A stretch of 64,000 nucleotides of DNA from Rhodococcus sp. ARC_M5 (GCF_022810405.1 NZ_JALGQE010000001.1:558001-622000), one strand, 5' to 3'. Positions 35,285 through 45,177 are shown, numbered from the stretch's first letter. Program-made: numbers and translations. Notes: generated from the sequence alone by a model not told the origin.

Positions 35285-37000
35285 ATGACAATTCTGGGGG
35301 AATTCGCGCGGCGTTCGTTCGTGCGTGGTGCCGTGTGCACGTCGCTGGTGGTGTCGATTTCAGCCGTGGTACCTGCCGCAGTGTCTGCGGCGCCTGTGCC
35401 GGGCCGCACCGAACGCGAGATCTCGTCGTCCTCACCCGTCACCGGGGTCGTCGCGTCGGTGGTCGTTCTCGATGCCCCGCTTCCCGTGGGTTCTGAACCG
35501 CACCCGGCGGAGTGCGATCGGCTCTCCTATCTGCGATACCGAGCCGTGGACGGTCCCGAGAATTCAGCGGACGCCGACCGAGTGCTCGTGGCACAGCCTG
35601 GAGTGTTCGAAGGTGCGGGTGCCTTCGAGTCCGTCGCACGCAACACTGTCGCCGCAGCAGCTGCCGAGGGCAGACACATCGAATTCTGGGCCCTGGACCG
35701 TCGCTCGAACTGCCTGGAGGATCACACCGGAAGCCAGGCGGCACTCGCCGCGAACGACCTCGACATCGCCACGGACTACTACTTCGCCGGGGGAACCGCC
35801 GACGGCCGCACTTTCGCCGGATACACCGACGGCGCAGGCACCGCGTGGTTGAAGGACCAGGGACTGGTGCAGACGATGCGCGACCAGTACGACGTGCTGC
35901 GTCTCGAACTCCCCGACCAGAACATCCGCAAGCAGAAGGTGCTGTGCGGTGGCCATTCCCTCGGTGGATTCCTGACCGGTTATTTCGCGAACTGGGATTT
36001 CGACGGCAACCCGGCAACCACCGATGATGCCGGATACAACCAGTGCTCCGGGTACTTCGCACTCGACACCGTGATCAAGGCCGGTCCTCCGAACCCCATC
36101 CGCAACCTCGACATTCCAGAACTCCCGCCGGCGCTCGCCGGGCCGATCGAGGCCGCGTCGGGCACCTTGACCGACGTGTACCCGGTGACGCGATTGCCCG
36201 CCGTCATCAATCCGGAAACGACGAATCTGCTTGCGATAGCGGGACTTGCCGCTCGATTGGACCCGACGGGAGTCAACGACGTCGTCGACCGACTACCGCG
36301 CAGCCTCAACTTCGATGCGACACTACGGACCTTGCTGTCCAAGGACACCTTGATGGCCACGACCGGGCTGCCCGACATCAGAACGCTGTACGCCACAAAC
36401 GAAGCCGTCGTCGGCGCGTTGCTCGACGACAATTCTCAGCCACTCGGATTTCTGCAGACCAGCGTCGGCTTCATCGGCAACGGACCCGTTCAGGACAAAT
36501 ACTTCCCGATGCCGAACGACGTGATCGCGACCATTCCGTTCTTGGGTCAGGTGTTCGGCAGCGACCGCAAGGCAGCACCGACGAGCTACGGAGATCCGTC
36601 CGTCGTCTACACGTGGCAGGACTACGACGAGATGACCCCGAACTCGTACACCGATCCCTCGAAGGAAGTCACCTCCATCTCGCAGATCGCGCGGAGCCTG
36701 AGCGAACCACCACTCGACTTCACCGAGTGGTACTTCCCGACGGCCATCACCACCGATCTGGGGCAACCGACCGCGCCGTCGATTGCCGCCCACTACCTCT
36801 ACCGCGACGGCGTGAGCCGCAACCCCGTGCTGACCCTGCAAGGCGACGGTGGTCTGGATCTGGGTGCGTCCGACAGCCCGAACGACATTCCGATCACGCT
36901 GCCCGGCTACAACCACCTCGATGTTCTGACGGCGGCGCAGAAGCAGAACAATGGCCTCCCGGAACAGGTTTCGACTCGACTGGCCGAGTTCAGCCGATGA
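35285..37000 (+). CDS. Secreted lipase/esterase-like alpha/beta hydrolase
   Basis: A 571-residue protein with a clear Sec signal peptide: basic RR near residue 9, hydrophobic core about 15-30, cleavage after A-x-A at about 35. The nucleophile elbow G-H-S-L-G is in LCGGHSLGGFLTGYFANWD (about 220). The remainder is lipase-like, with a cap region and an end in PGYNHLDVLTAAQ (a likely His region). The start at 35285 is chosen for the strong GGTGGGGG ribosome site and the signal peptide; in-frame upstream ATGs exist at 35237, 35267 and 35273. It overlaps the next hydrolase gene by four bases. Confidence 0.82.
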   Translation: MTILGEFARRSFVRGAVCTSLVVSISAVVPAAVSAAPVPGRTEREISSSSPVTGVVASVVVLDAPLPVGSEPHPAECDRLSYLRYRAVDGPENSADADRVLVAQPGVFEGAGAFESVARNTVAAAAAEGRHIEFWALDRRSNCLEDHTGSQAALAANDLDIATDYYFAGGTADGRTFAGYTDGAGTAWLKDQGLVQTMRDQYDVLRLELPDQNIRKQKVLCGGHSLGGFLTGYFANWDFDGNPATTDDAGYNQCSGYFALDTVIKAGPPNPIRNLDIPELPPALAGPIEAASGTLTDVYPVTRLPAVINPETTNLLAIAGLAARLDPTGVNDVVDRLPRSLNFDATLRTLLSKDTLMATTGLPDIRTLYATNEAVVGALLDDNSQPLGFLQTSVGFIGNGPVQDKYFPMPNDVIATIPFLGQVFGSDRKAAPTSYGDPSVVYTWQDYDEMTPNSYTDPSKEVTSISQIARSLSEPPLDFTEWYFPTAITTDLGQPTAPSIAAHYLYRDGVSRNPVLTLQGDGGLDLGASDSPNDIPITLPGYNHLDVLTAAQKQNNGLPEQVSTRLAEFSR

Positions 37001-37761
37001 CCGACAAACCTGCATTGATGTTGCTGCACGGCGTCACCATGTCGGGAGCAGCGTGGGACGACGTCGTGCCGCTTCTCACCGATAGGTTCGACGTCATCGT
37101 TCCCACCGCGGCCGGTCACCGCGGAGGTCCGGAGCTCGGCACCGAAGCGACGATTGCGGCCGTCACCGACGCTGCTGAACGCCAACTCGACGAGCGTGGG
37201 CTGGGTGCAGTTCACGTCGCCGGAAACTCGATGGGCGGATGGATGGCCGTCGAACTGGCGAGGCGGGGGCGCGCACGATCGGTCTGCGCTTTCTCACCTG
37301 CAGGACTGTGGGCGAAGGACGGGAAGCCCGGGGCCAGCCGAGCCACCTTGATCCGCACCAAGAAGTTGGCCGACGCCACTCGGCGTCTCGCCCCGCCGCT
37401 GATGACGTTCGGCCTCGTTCGCCGAATTGCCATGCGTGACATCGCGGTACACGGATACCGAATGACGACGCAGCAGGCCCGTCGATCGTTCCAGGATCTC
37501 GTAGGGTGCGACGCGGCGTACGAGTTGCTGAACACCCGCGAGAGCATGGATCCACTCGTCGATCCACCGTGCCCGGTCACCGTCGCGTGGGCCGCTCACG
37601 ATCGAATCTTCCCCTCGGCGGAATTCGTTCCCGTTGCCCAGCAGCGGCTCCCTCATGCCCGGTTCGTCACCTTGCCCGGCGTCGGCCATGTTCCGATGAT
37701 CGACGACCCGGCTCTGTGTGCCCGAACGATCATCGAGTCGATCGGAGACTCCGCTGGCTGA
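36997..37761 (+). CDS. Alpha/beta hydrolase
   Basis: A 254-residue cytoplasmic hydrolase. The oxyanion HG dipeptide is in LLLHGVTMSG, the nucleophile Ser in AGNSMGGWMAVELA (about 75), the acid near AAHDRIFP, and the His in GVGHVPMIDDP. It is coupled by ATGA to the secreted lipase-like gene, so it may process esters released outside the cell and taken up. The substrate is unknown. Confidence 0.88.
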   Translation: MTDKPALMLLHGVTMSGAAWDDVVPLLTDRFDVIVPTAAGHRGGPELGTEATIAAVTDAAERQLDERGLGAVHVAGNSMGGWMAVELARRGRARSVCAFSPAGLWAKDGKPGASRATLIRTKKLADATRRLAPPLMTFGLVRRIAMRDIAVHGYRMTTQQARRSFQDLVGCDAAYELLNTRESMDPLVDPPCPVTVAWAAHDRIFPSAEFVPVAQQRLPHARFVTLPGVGHVPMIDDPALCARTIIESIGDSAG

Positions 37762-37773
37762 CGCGAGAGCTCG

Positions 37774-39438
37774 TCACGCTTGCGCTGCGAGCGCACGTCC
37801 GGCCTGTCGGCCACCGAAGATGCACCCACCCAGGAACGTTCCTTCCAGTGAGCGGTATCCGTGCACGCCTCCGCCGCCGAATCCGGCGATCTCACCGGCC
37901 GCCCACAGTCCCTCGATCGCCTGTCCGTCGCCGTCGAGGACGCGCCCCTGCAGGTCGGTTTGAATGCCGCCCAATGTCTTTCGCGTGATGATATTCAGGC
38001 GCACGGCAATCAACGGACCCGACTTGGGATCGAGGATCTTGTGGGGTGACGCGGTACGCGCGATCCGCTCTCCGCGCGAACGACGCGAGTTGTGGATAGC
38101 AGAGATCTGTAGATCCTTGGTGAAGGGGTTGTCGACCTCACGGTCGCGGGCCTCGATCTGCCGCCGCAGATCGGCGAGGTCGATCAGGTCCTCACCGGCA
38201 ATCTTGTTCATTCCCTGGACGAGGTCGCCGAGGGAGTCGGCGACGACGAAATCCTCGCCGTTCTTCTTGAACGCCTCGACCGGTTCGCTGGCACCGGGCA
38301 ACACCCGGCTGAGAACGAGCTTGAGGTTCTTGCCGGTGATGTCCGGATTCTGTTCCGATCCCGAGAGCGCGAACTCCTTTTCGATGATCTTCTGGGTGAG
38401 GACGAACCAGGAGTACTCGAATCCGCTGTCCTGGATGGCTTTCAACGTTCCGAGGGTGTCGAATCCCGGGAAGTTCGGAACCGGGAAGCGTCGACCACGC
38501 GCGTCGAACCACATGGACGAGGGACCGGGAATGATTCGGATTCCGTGGTTCTTCCAGATCGGGTTCCAGTTCTTGATTCCCTCGGTGTAGTGCCACATGC
38601 GGTCCTTGTTGACCAGACGGCCCCCGACTTTCTCGGTGATGCCGAGCATCCGGCCGTCGACATGTTCGGGAACTCCCGAGATCAGAGACTTCGGAGCTGA
38701 TCCCAACCGGGCCGGCCAGTTCTCCCGCACCAGATCGTGATTGGCACCGATGCCTCCAGCGGTGACGAGCACGGCCCCGGCGCGCAGCTCGAACTCCCTC
38801 ACCTCGACGCGAGTACTACCCGTACCGCGCTCTGCTGCACTGGCTTCGAGGACAGCGCCGCGGACGCCTTCGACCGCACCTGCACTGACGACGAACTCGT
38901 CCACCCGGTGCCGAAAACCGAAGCGCACCAATCCCTTGTCGGCCGCCTCGCGCACGCGCCGCTCGAACGGTGCGACAACGCCGGGGCCGGTCCCCCAGGT
39001 GAGGTGGAAACGCGGCACAGAATTGCCGTGGCCCTCGGCGAGGTATCCACCGCGTTCGGCCCATCCGACGATGGGAACCCAGCGCATCCCCTGTGCATGC
39101 AGCCACGAGCGCTTCTCCCCCGCTGCGAAGTCGAGGTACGCGCGCGCCCACTGGTGACCCCAGTAGTCCTCGCCTGCGGGATCGTCGATGCCGCGGTCGA
39201 ATGTCGCGGTGCCGAGCCAGTCTTGCCACGCCAGTTCTGCAGAGTCCTTGATACCCATGCGCCGCTGCTCCGGCGTATCGACCATGAACAAACCGCCGAG
39301 CGACCAGAACGCCTGACCACCCAGGTTCTGTTCGGGCTCCTGGTCGAGGAGGAGGACCCGTTTTCCGGCGTCGGCCAATTCGGCGGTTGCCACCAGACCT
39401 GCCAGGCCGGCACCCACCACGATCACGTCTGCGTCCAT
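37774..39438 (-). CDS. FAD-binding dehydrogenase (KstD/fumarate-reductase family)
   Basis: A 554-residue flavoprotein. The N-terminal VIVVGAGLAGLVATAELADAGKRVLLLDQE dinucleotide fold and the C-terminal GLWAAGEIAGFGGGGVHGYRSLEGTFLGG segment are typical of the succinate dehydrogenase/3-ketosteroid-delta1-dehydrogenase family. It may dehydrogenate a steroid or similar ketone; a steroid substrate is not proven. The start at 39438 is used because the frame continues to 39495 without family sequence. It diverges from the PucR gene. Confidence 0.88.
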   Translation of the reverse strand: MDADVIVVGAGLAGLVATAELADAGKRVLLLDQEPEQNLGGQAFWSLGGLFMVDTPEQRRMGIKDSAELAWQDWLGTATFDRGIDDPAGEDYWGHQWARAYLDFAAGEKRSWLHAQGMRWVPIVGWAERGGYLAEGHGNSVPRFHLTWGTGPGVVAPFERRVREAADKGLVRFGFRHRVDEFVVSAGAVEGVRGAVLEASAAERGTGSTRVEVREFELRAGAVLVTAGGIGANHDLVRENWPARLGSAPKSLISGVPEHVDGRMLGITEKVGGRLVNKDRMWHYTEGIKNWNPIWKNHGIRIIPGPSSMWFDARGRRFPVPNFPGFDTLGTLKAIQDSGFEYSWFVLTQKIIEKEFALSGSEQNPDITGKNLKLVLSRVLPGASEPVEAFKKNGEDFVVADSLGDLVQGMNKIAGEDLIDLADLRRQIEARDREVDNPFTKDLQISAIHNSRRSRGERIARTASPHKILDPKSGPLIAVRLNIITRKTLGGIQTDLQGRVLDGDGQAIEGLWAAGEIAGFGGGGVHGYRSLEGTFLGGCIFGGRQAGRALAAQA

Positions 39439-39568
39439 TGGCCCCACTCTTCTGTTCGACTCGGCTGTCTCCCTCGACTGTGCTGTCGTGAGCACCGTAA
39501 CTCAAGGAAATCTGCACCAATGATGAATCGGTCTATCAGCAACTGACAAACTGTGACACGATGCCGCG

Positions 39569-40771
39569 ATGTACCCAGCCCGAGCCGCGGTGGTCGCCGA
39601 GATCGAAGGGGAGCTGGTCGCCGTCGTGGCGTCGGCAGTGCAGGCCGTTCGCGACGCAATCCCGGTATACCGCAACCTGCACGGGCCTCAACTGGCCGAT
39701 GTGGAGGCAATCGCGTATTGGTCGTTGCGACGCCTGATGACGTTGTGGGCGGGCGGCGACTCGACCATCGACGAGCGAGATCACAGTAGATTCCGCGCAA
39801 TCGGTGCCGCGCGCGCCGCCGACGGGCGGCCGTTGGCCGACGTGCTCCGAGCGTACCGAGTCGCGTCGAGCGTGTTCGTTCGGCACGTGACCACCGAGTA
39901 TCTCGATGCACTCGAACCGCCGGACATCGCCGAACTCAGCCTCGGCGTGCTCGACGCCATCGATGCGATATCCGAGGAGATCATCGGCGCGTATATCGTT
40001 GCCCGCGAACAGCTCACATCCAATCGTGCACAGGCGCATGCGCTCTTGCTCGACGACCTCGTGGCAGGCAGGCAGAATTCGCCCGGGGCGCTGGCCGATC
40101 GCGTCCGCGAACTGGACCTCGAGCTGCCTACTCACCCGAATGTGCTGGTGGTGGAGCCGATGGACGCAGGCAGGTCACTCACCGACGACACCGTCGAATC
40201 TCTCGTTCTCGCACTGGGACTCACCCCACCCGACCGCACGGCACAGTCTACTCGACGAAGCCATCTGTGCACTCGGCGTGATCAGCGCGCAATCCTGTTG
40301 TTGCCCAATGCCATCGAGCGCACCGAGGTCGAGGCCGCCTGTAACGAGATGATGCTGCGCGGGTGCCTGGTAGTGCGATCGACCATTGCCGGTGTCGGAC
40401 GTGCGTGGAGACTCGCTTCGGAGGCGCTGGACACGGCACCGGACCACGCGTTCGACGACCGTGCCGTGCTCGACAGTGGCGACGTCCAGTTGCTGGCACT
40501 GTTGACCGCACGGTCAACCGCGGACACGAGCGAGGTGGTGCGCACCGTTCTCGGCTCGCTCACCGAGTCGGCGAACAAGCATATCCTCGACGGGCTTTCG
40601 GCCTTCATCGCCACCGGCACCGCCACGGCCGCCGCGGCACAGTTGCATGTGCATCCGCAGACTCTGCGCTACCGACTGCGCCGAGCCCAGGAACTGACCG
40701 GCCGAGATCCGCGATCTGCATGGCATCGACTCGCGTTGGACACTGCGATTCAACTGCGGCAACTCGGTTGA
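39569..40771 (+). CDS. PucR-family transcriptional regulator
   Basis: A 400-residue regulator. The N-terminal RsbR/CdaR-like helical domain is at about 1-160, a GGDEF-like middle region at 160-300, and the C-terminal PucR-type helix-turn-helix at about 345-395 (GTATAAAAQLHVHPQTLRYRLRRAQELTG). It lies divergently from the FAD dehydrogenase gene with about 130 bases between them and probably regulates it. The effector is unknown. Confidence 0.85.
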   Translation: MYPARAAVVAEIEGELVAVVASAVQAVRDAIPVYRNLHGPQLADVEAIAYWSLRRLMTLWAGGDSTIDERDHSRFRAIGAARAADGRPLADVLRAYRVASSVFVRHVTTEYLDALEPPDIAELSLGVLDAIDAISEEIIGAYIVAREQLTSNRAQAHALLLDDLVAGRQNSPGALADRVRELDLELPTHPNVLVVEPMDAGRSLTDDTVESLVLALGLTPPDRTAQSTRRSHLCTRRDQRAILLLPNAIERTEVEAACNEMMLRGCLVVRSTIAGVGRAWRLASEALDTAPDHAFDDRAVLDSGDVQLLALLTARSTADTSEVVRTVLGSLTESANKHILDGLSAFIATGTATAAAAQLHVHPQTLRYRLRRAQELTGRDPRSAWHRLALDTAIQLRQLG

Positions 40772-40926
40772 TCCGGCTCGGCGGCCATCGCTGCGGCGCA
40801 CGAATGTCCGACGATCCAAGCGGTGGCATGCTGGAGACACCGACAACGAGACCGTCGAACAATGGGCACCCATGCATGAATCTTTTCGCGGTCTCGTCCA
40901 CCTGAATGGGACAGTGATCGAGCGAT

Positions 40927-41826
40927 TCAGTTGATGTTCCACGACTCGACAGCATCGAGACGCTTGCCGTCGGAATCGTACGTGTAGAAGCCCTCACCGT
41001 CCCCGAGGCCCGTCTTTCCCGCGTCGATACCCTTCTGCAGAAGATCGGCGAACTTGACCTGATCCTCGCCGCCGTGTGCGCGGGCGATGTGTGCTGCGAC
41101 GTTGAAGCCGACCGTGTCGTATATCTGGAACGGACCGGCGGGCGCCCCGGTGGCTATGCGCCACACGTTGTCGATGTCCGCCGGATTGGCAACCCCGCCG
41201 ACGTAGAGGTTGGCTCCTGCTTGCAGCAGCGGAATCAAAAGACTGTTCAACACGTATCCCGGAACTTCCTTTCGGACCGGAACGGGAACGAGACCGATCT
41301 CCGAAGCGAAGCTCAATGCGGTATCGAAATAAACGGGATCTGTTGCAGCAGTTGCCATCACCTCACCTGTGTTGTACCGCCACACGAGATTGGCGAAGTG
41401 CAGTGCAAGAAACTTTTCCGGCCGCCCGGTAGCCTCCGCAAAACTGCTGGGCAGTAGCGACGACGAGTTGGTCACGAAGATGGTTTTCGGCGGGGCGGAC
41501 GCGCCGATATCCGACCAGACACTTTTCTTCAGCTCGAGATCCTCCGGAACTGCTTCGATCACCAGGTCGGCGTCCGAAACGGCTTCCGCGACGCTGGTGG
41601 TGGTCGTGATGGATTCGATGGCCTCGTCGAAGCGCGCCTCGTCGAAGGTCTTCAGGTCACGCTTGTAGTATCCGCGCATCCATTCCCAGCGATCCGGCAG
41701 TTTGGCCAGCAATTCGTCGGAAATGTCGTATCCCACAACGGTTTTTCCGTGGTACGCAGCCTGCATCATGATCTGTGAACCGAGCACTCCAGTTCCGAAT
41801 ACGGTCACTTTCTCAACATCGGTCAT
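40927..41826 (-). CDS. 3-Hydroxyacyl-CoA dehydrogenase family protein
   Basis: A 299-residue NAD-dependent enzyme. The N-terminal fold is TVFGTGVLGSQIMMQAAYHGKTVVGYD (GxGxxG). The VTNSSSLLPS loop and H in LALHFANLV are the active-site region. The catalytic His motif is a variant: HFANLVWRYNTGEVM rather than the usual HFFNP. It should oxidise a 3-hydroxyacyl-CoA or 3-hydroxybutyryl-CoA; an imine or hydroxyacid relative is possible. The ATG at 41826 is preferred, with an alternative at 41844. Confidence 0.87.
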   Translation of the reverse strand: MTDVEKVTVFGTGVLGSQIMMQAAYHGKTVVGYDISDELLAKLPDRWEWMRGYYKRDLKTFDEARFDEAIESITTTTSVAEAVSDADLVIEAVPEDLELKKSVWSDIGASAPPKTIFVTNSSSLLPSSFAEATGRPEKFLALHFANLVWRYNTGEVMATAATDPVYFDTALSFASEIGLVPVPVRKEVPGYVLNSLLIPLLQAGANLYVGGVANPADIDNVWRIATGAPAGPFQIYDTVGFNVAAHIARAHGGEDQVKFADLLQKGIDAGKTGLGDGEGFYTYDSDGKRLDAVESWNIN

Positions 41827-42064
41827 GGACGACACACTTCCCATTCATCGAGTCACCGGTTTTCCCGCTCTTCCAGTTCTACCGTTGACCATGGAACCAC
41901 CGTCTCGGGGGTCCCACAGCGGCTCGATTCGCTGAACGACTGGTCGAGTTTCCCCGAGGAGCTGTCACGCAGCGGTGTCACCGATACTGTCGGTTGTATC
42001 TGCATCCGGTGGCGCTTCGCCGCTGTCCGTGCTGGGTTTTCGATACCACCGGGGAACCGATGCA

Positions 42065-42733
42065 GTGAACAGACAGACACCGCACCGACGACGAAAGCCA
42101 AACACCGTGGCCTTGTGGTCCGACCGCCTACTCCCCCGACTGATCGACGTCGTGCTCGACGGGTCCTACGTGCACCGCTTGCGGACCCGCGCCCTCTCCG
42201 GGCTCAGCGGCGACGTCGTGGAGATCGGGTTCGGCTCCGGCACCAACGTTCCGGTGTACCCGAGTGCGGTGACGTCCGTCGCCGCCGTCGAGCCGTCTCT
42301 CGGTGCGCGGCATCTGGCAGCCGACCGCATTGCTGCGTCATCGATTCCGATCCATTTCGTGGGACTCGACGGACAGTCGCTTCCGCTGCCCGACAACAGC
42401 TGCGACGCCGCGGTCAGCACGTTCACGCTGTGTACTGTGCCAGACCCCGCTCGTGCACTGCGTGAGATCGGACGCGTGCTTCGTCCTGGCGGCAAGTTGT
42501 TCTTCCTCGAGCACGGTCTGTCCCCGGACCCACGCGTTGCCGCGTGGCAGCGTCGCCTCGACGGCATCGAGCAACGCGTCGCCGGCGGATGCCACCTCGT
42601 TCGTAATGTCCCCGAATTGGTGACGGACGCCGGCTTCACGATGGAGGAATTGGACACCGACCGGCTACCCGGGCCCCGACTGCTGCGCCCGTGGGGACAT
42701 CTGTCGCTCGGGGTCGCCGCCGCCGACCGGTAA
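42065..42733 (+). CDS. UbiE-like SAM-dependent methyltransferase
   Basis: A 222-residue class I methyltransferase. Motif I is VVEIGFGSGTNVPVYP (about 51-66), followed by VAAVEPS; the LPLPDNSCDAAVSTFTLCTVPDPARALREIGRVLRPGG block is typical of UbiE/phospholipid methyltransferases. The start is GTG at 42065; another GTG at 42107 is possible. The substrate is unknown. Up to 240 bases of unassigned sequence precede it. Confidence 0.82.
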   Translation: MNRQTPHRRRKPNTVALWSDRLLPRLIDVVLDGSYVHRLRTRALSGLSGDVVEIGFGSGTNVPVYPSAVTSVAAVEPSLGARHLAADRIAASSIPIHFVGLDGQSLPLPDNSCDAAVSTFTLCTVPDPARALREIGRVLRPGGKLFFLEHGLSPDPRVAAWQRRLDGIEQRVAGGCHLVRNVPELVTDAGFTMEELDTDRLPGPRLLRPWGHLSLGVAAADR

Positions 42734-42790
42734 GTCGTTGCGAGTGTGGTTTCTGCTCCATCGGATCGTCGGCTGACGCATACTCGATCG

Positions 42791-43156
42791 ATGGCTGTAG
42801 ATCCCCGTGGAAGAGACCTCAAGCGCTATCTGGAAGAAGACCCCGGTGGTCCTGTGGTGATGCTCAACCTGCTGCGGTTCGCCGACGATGGCCGCGATTC
42901 ATACGCAGAATATGCGAAAGCACTGGACGAGACGTTCCTTCCGCGCTACGGCGCGACGGTGCTGTATGCGGGCGACGGTTCGACGGCGTTGGTAGCCGAC
43001 GACGGTCAGGCCTGGGATGCGGTCCTGCTGGTGCAGTACCCCTCGCGCACGGCATTCAGCGAGATGGTGGCCGATCCGGAATATCAGACGGTGACGGCAC
43101 TGCGGACCGGCGCGTTGACGGAGGCGGTTCTACAGGCCACCGTTCCCTGGGCATGA
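42791..43156 (+). CDS. DUF1330 domain protein
   Basis: A 121-residue protein of the dimeric alpha/beta-barrel DUF1330 family. GGPVVMLNLLRFADDGRDSYAEYAKAL (18-44) and AVLLVQYPSRTAFSEMVADPEYQ (78-100) are the standard blocks. Function in the family is not established; many members bind small ligands. It lies 57 bases downstream of the methyltransferase gene. Confidence 0.83.
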   Translation: MAVDPRGRDLKRYLEEDPGGPVVMLNLLRFADDGRDSYAEYAKALDETFLPRYGATVLYAGDGSTALVADDGQAWDAVLLVQYPSRTAFSEMVADPEYQTVTALRTGALTEAVLQATVPWA

Positions 43157-43187
43157 ATCTCGGTCCACCGGCCGGACGTTCGCTTGC

Positions 43188-44012
43188 TCAATCTGTCGTG
43201 AGCAACCGCTTACGGAACAGATCGAGTACCTGATCCAGCGCCTGCCGTGTCGGCTCCCCCGGCTCGTCGATCAGTCCTTCGGTGACGACGGAATGCGGCG
43301 GTCCGAATGCTTCCGGGTTGAAGGCGGAGTCGGGCAATTCCACCGAGACGAATGCGTCGCCGAGTTGCTCACGCAGCCACTGGAATCGCGCGGGCGGACA
43401 CATCTTGTCGCCTTCGAAACGCATCCCCAGGACCGTGAGCTCGCCTGCCGCACAACGACTTTTCACCTTGTCCAGGTCGCCCTGGGTGATGTCGATCGAT
43501 CGACTGCGGGACTTCGATGCCGCGAACGGAAGTGACGGCTGCGAGAGCACCGGTGCGATCAGTCGATCGTCCGCCGCCATGGCGAGAGCGAACCCGCCGG
43601 TGAAGCACATTCCGATGGCACCGACGCCTGGTCCGCCGCAGCGCTCGTGCTCCTGCGCTGCCAGGGCGCGCAGCCACACCACGACCCGTGACGATTTCCC
43701 GGTGGCCAGGATGGTGAACTCGCGACTGATGCACGCCGGCACCATGGCGCGGGACATGGTGGCAACGGTGCCGAGCGCTCCCAGTGGCGCAGCCAGCGGA
43801 TCCTTGCCGTCGACTCCGAACAGGTGCGGAACGACGGCCGTACAACCGATTCCGGCGACGGTTCTCGCGAAGTCCGCGACCCTCGGAGTGATGCCCGGCA
43901 TTTCCGACATCACGATCACAGCCGGTCCGGTTCCGATGCGATACACGGGCGCTGTCCGCCCGTCCGCGGTGAACTCGGTTCGCTCGAAGTCGGCCAGCGT
44001 GTCATCGGTCAT
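43188..44012 (-). CDS. Dienelactone hydrolase family protein
   Basis: A 274-residue alpha/beta hydrolase with a Cys nucleophile, C136, in GAIGMCFTGGFALAM, the dienelactone-hydrolase signature. A Glu-rich MSEMPGITP oxyanion-side loop lies at about 35-43. It hydrolyses cyclic esters such as dienelactones in ring-cleavage pathways, but the natural substrate here is unknown. No chlorocatechol genes are near. Confidence 0.85.
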   Translation of the reverse strand: MTDDTLADFERTEFTADGRTAPVYRIGTGPAVIVMSEMPGITPRVADFARTVAGIGCTAVVPHLFGVDGKDPLAAPLGALGTVATMSRAMVPACISREFTILATGKSSRVVVWLRALAAQEHERCGGPGVGAIGMCFTGGFALAMAADDRLIAPVLSQPSLPFAASKSRSRSIDITQGDLDKVKSRCAAGELTVLGMRFEGDKMCPPARFQWLREQLGDAFVSVELPDSAFNPEAFGPPHSVVTEGLIDEPGEPTRQALDQVLDLFRKRLLTTD

Positions 44013-44170
44013 GGGAGTGCGTCCTTCTGCCGGAGGTCCACCGCGCCGAGCCGACGCATACCGTCAAAGCTAGATCATCGGATGGACTACGGCGAGAACA
44101 CCGCAGTACCGCCCCTCACCGCGCACAAGAGAGTACAGCGACCCGAACGAGACGCCGGTGATGCGGATGA

Positions 44171-44548
44171 TCACGAAGCGGCCGAGTCCGCGATGATCGT
44201 CACGCCCAGTACGACGAACAGCGTTGCGCCGGCCGCCACTCCGGCCAGACTCGCAGCCGGCGCACCTGCCCGACGACCGATCACACTTGCCGCGACGTCG
44301 AGGACATCGATCGCGATGCCGGCCTCCACGGCTGCTTTGCGAACGTCCGCGGATGGGTGGTGCAGCGCCATTCCCAGCGCGAGATCGCGGACTCCGAACA
44401 GGCGCGTCGCCACCCCCGCACTTCCGACTTGATGCATGGGTCCGAGGCCGAAGGCACGCCACGAATGTGCGGGACTCGCCCACGAGATCAGTCCGGCGGT
44501 CGATCGCAGAACCGACAGTGCGAGCAAGGGAGTCGAACGTGTACGCAT
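44171..44548 (-). CDS. Small membrane protein with RDLALG motif
   Basis: A 125-residue protein with about three or four hydrophobic helices and the segment GVRDLALGMAL at about 52-62, common in small actinobacterial membrane proteins of unknown role. AAGGAG precedes the ATG at 44548. It is divergent from the TetR gene across a pair of palindromes and is the obvious target of that TetR. Confidence 0.72.
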   Translation of the reverse strand: MRTRSTPLLALSVLRSTAGLISWASPAHSWRAFGLGPMHQVGSAGVATRLFGVRDLALGMALHHPSADVRKAAVEAGIAIDVLDVAASVIGRRAGAPAASLAGVAAGATLFVVLGVTIIADSAAS

Positions 44549-44564
44549 GACGTCTCCTTCGAGT

Positions 44565-44608
44565 TGTAGTGGTCACTACAAGAGAAGGTACCTGTAGTGA
44601 CCACTACG
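44565..44608. promoter_or_regulatory. Pair of TetR operators
   Basis: TGTAGTG-gt-CACTACA (44565-44580) and TGTAGTG-ac-CACTAC (44593-44607) are 28 bases apart and nearly identical on opposite strands. They lie between the divergent TetR and RDLALG membrane-protein genes and likely control both. Confidence 0.8.
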
Positions 44609-44616
44609 ATCAAGGT

Positions 44617-45156
44617 GTGGTCAAGAAACATTCACGCGAAGAGATACTGTCCGTGGCACTCGAGGCCGCCCTGGAAGACGGCCTGAGCCGCTTGACCTTC
44701 GGCAGACTCGCATCGCGTTTGAAGATCAGTGATCGCATGGTCGTCTACTACTTCCCGACGAAGGACGAGCTCGTCACGTCCGTTCTGTCGGTAGTCGGAG
44801 ATCGACTGCAACACGTGTTGGCCGCCGCGTTCTCGATGCCGATGAACGACCACCGCTCACTCGTCGCGACGGCGTGGCCGGTGGTGGCACAGCCCGAGTG
44901 CGATCCGCTGTTCGGGCTCTACTTCGAGGCCATCGGACAAGCAACAGCAGGAATCGAGCCTTACAAATCCGTGGCCTCGCACTTGGTGGAGGGCTGGATC
45001 GAATGGCTCGGAGGCTTCGTCGTCGGGGACCAGGACTACCGACGCAGAGAGGCTGCCGCTGCTGTGGCTGTGCTCGACGGCCTTCTGCTCATGCGTCTGC
45101 TGGGAGGCAGTGACCTCGCCGACACGGCATCGACGTCACTGCTCGATCACCGATAG
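44617..45156 (+). CDS. TetR-family regulator
   Basis: A 179-residue regulator. The N-terminal helix-turn-helix is at about 6-50 (SRLTFGRLASRLKISDRMVVYYFPTKDELV). The start is GTG at 44617, immediately after the operator pair, so repression would block its own transcription and that of the divergent membrane-protein gene. The ligand is unknown. Confidence 0.87.
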   Translation: MVKKHSREEILSVALEAALEDGLSRLTFGRLASRLKISDRMVVYYFPTKDELVTSVLSVVGDRLQHVLAAAFSMPMNDHRSLVATAWPVVAQPECDPLFGLYFEAIGQATAGIEPYKSVASHLVEGWIEWLGGFVVGDQDYRRREAAAAVAVLDGLLLMRLLGGSDLADTASTSLLDHR

Positions 45157-45177
45157 ATCCGCTGGGGCAGAGCGGGT

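Noticed and set aside
34733-37000. A 755-codon frame that would fuse the LuxR-type region to the secreted hydrolase
   Set aside because: The first 180 codons lack family-like sequence and overlap the separate LuxR-type gene in another frame. The signal peptide and ribosome site place the hydrolase start at 35285.
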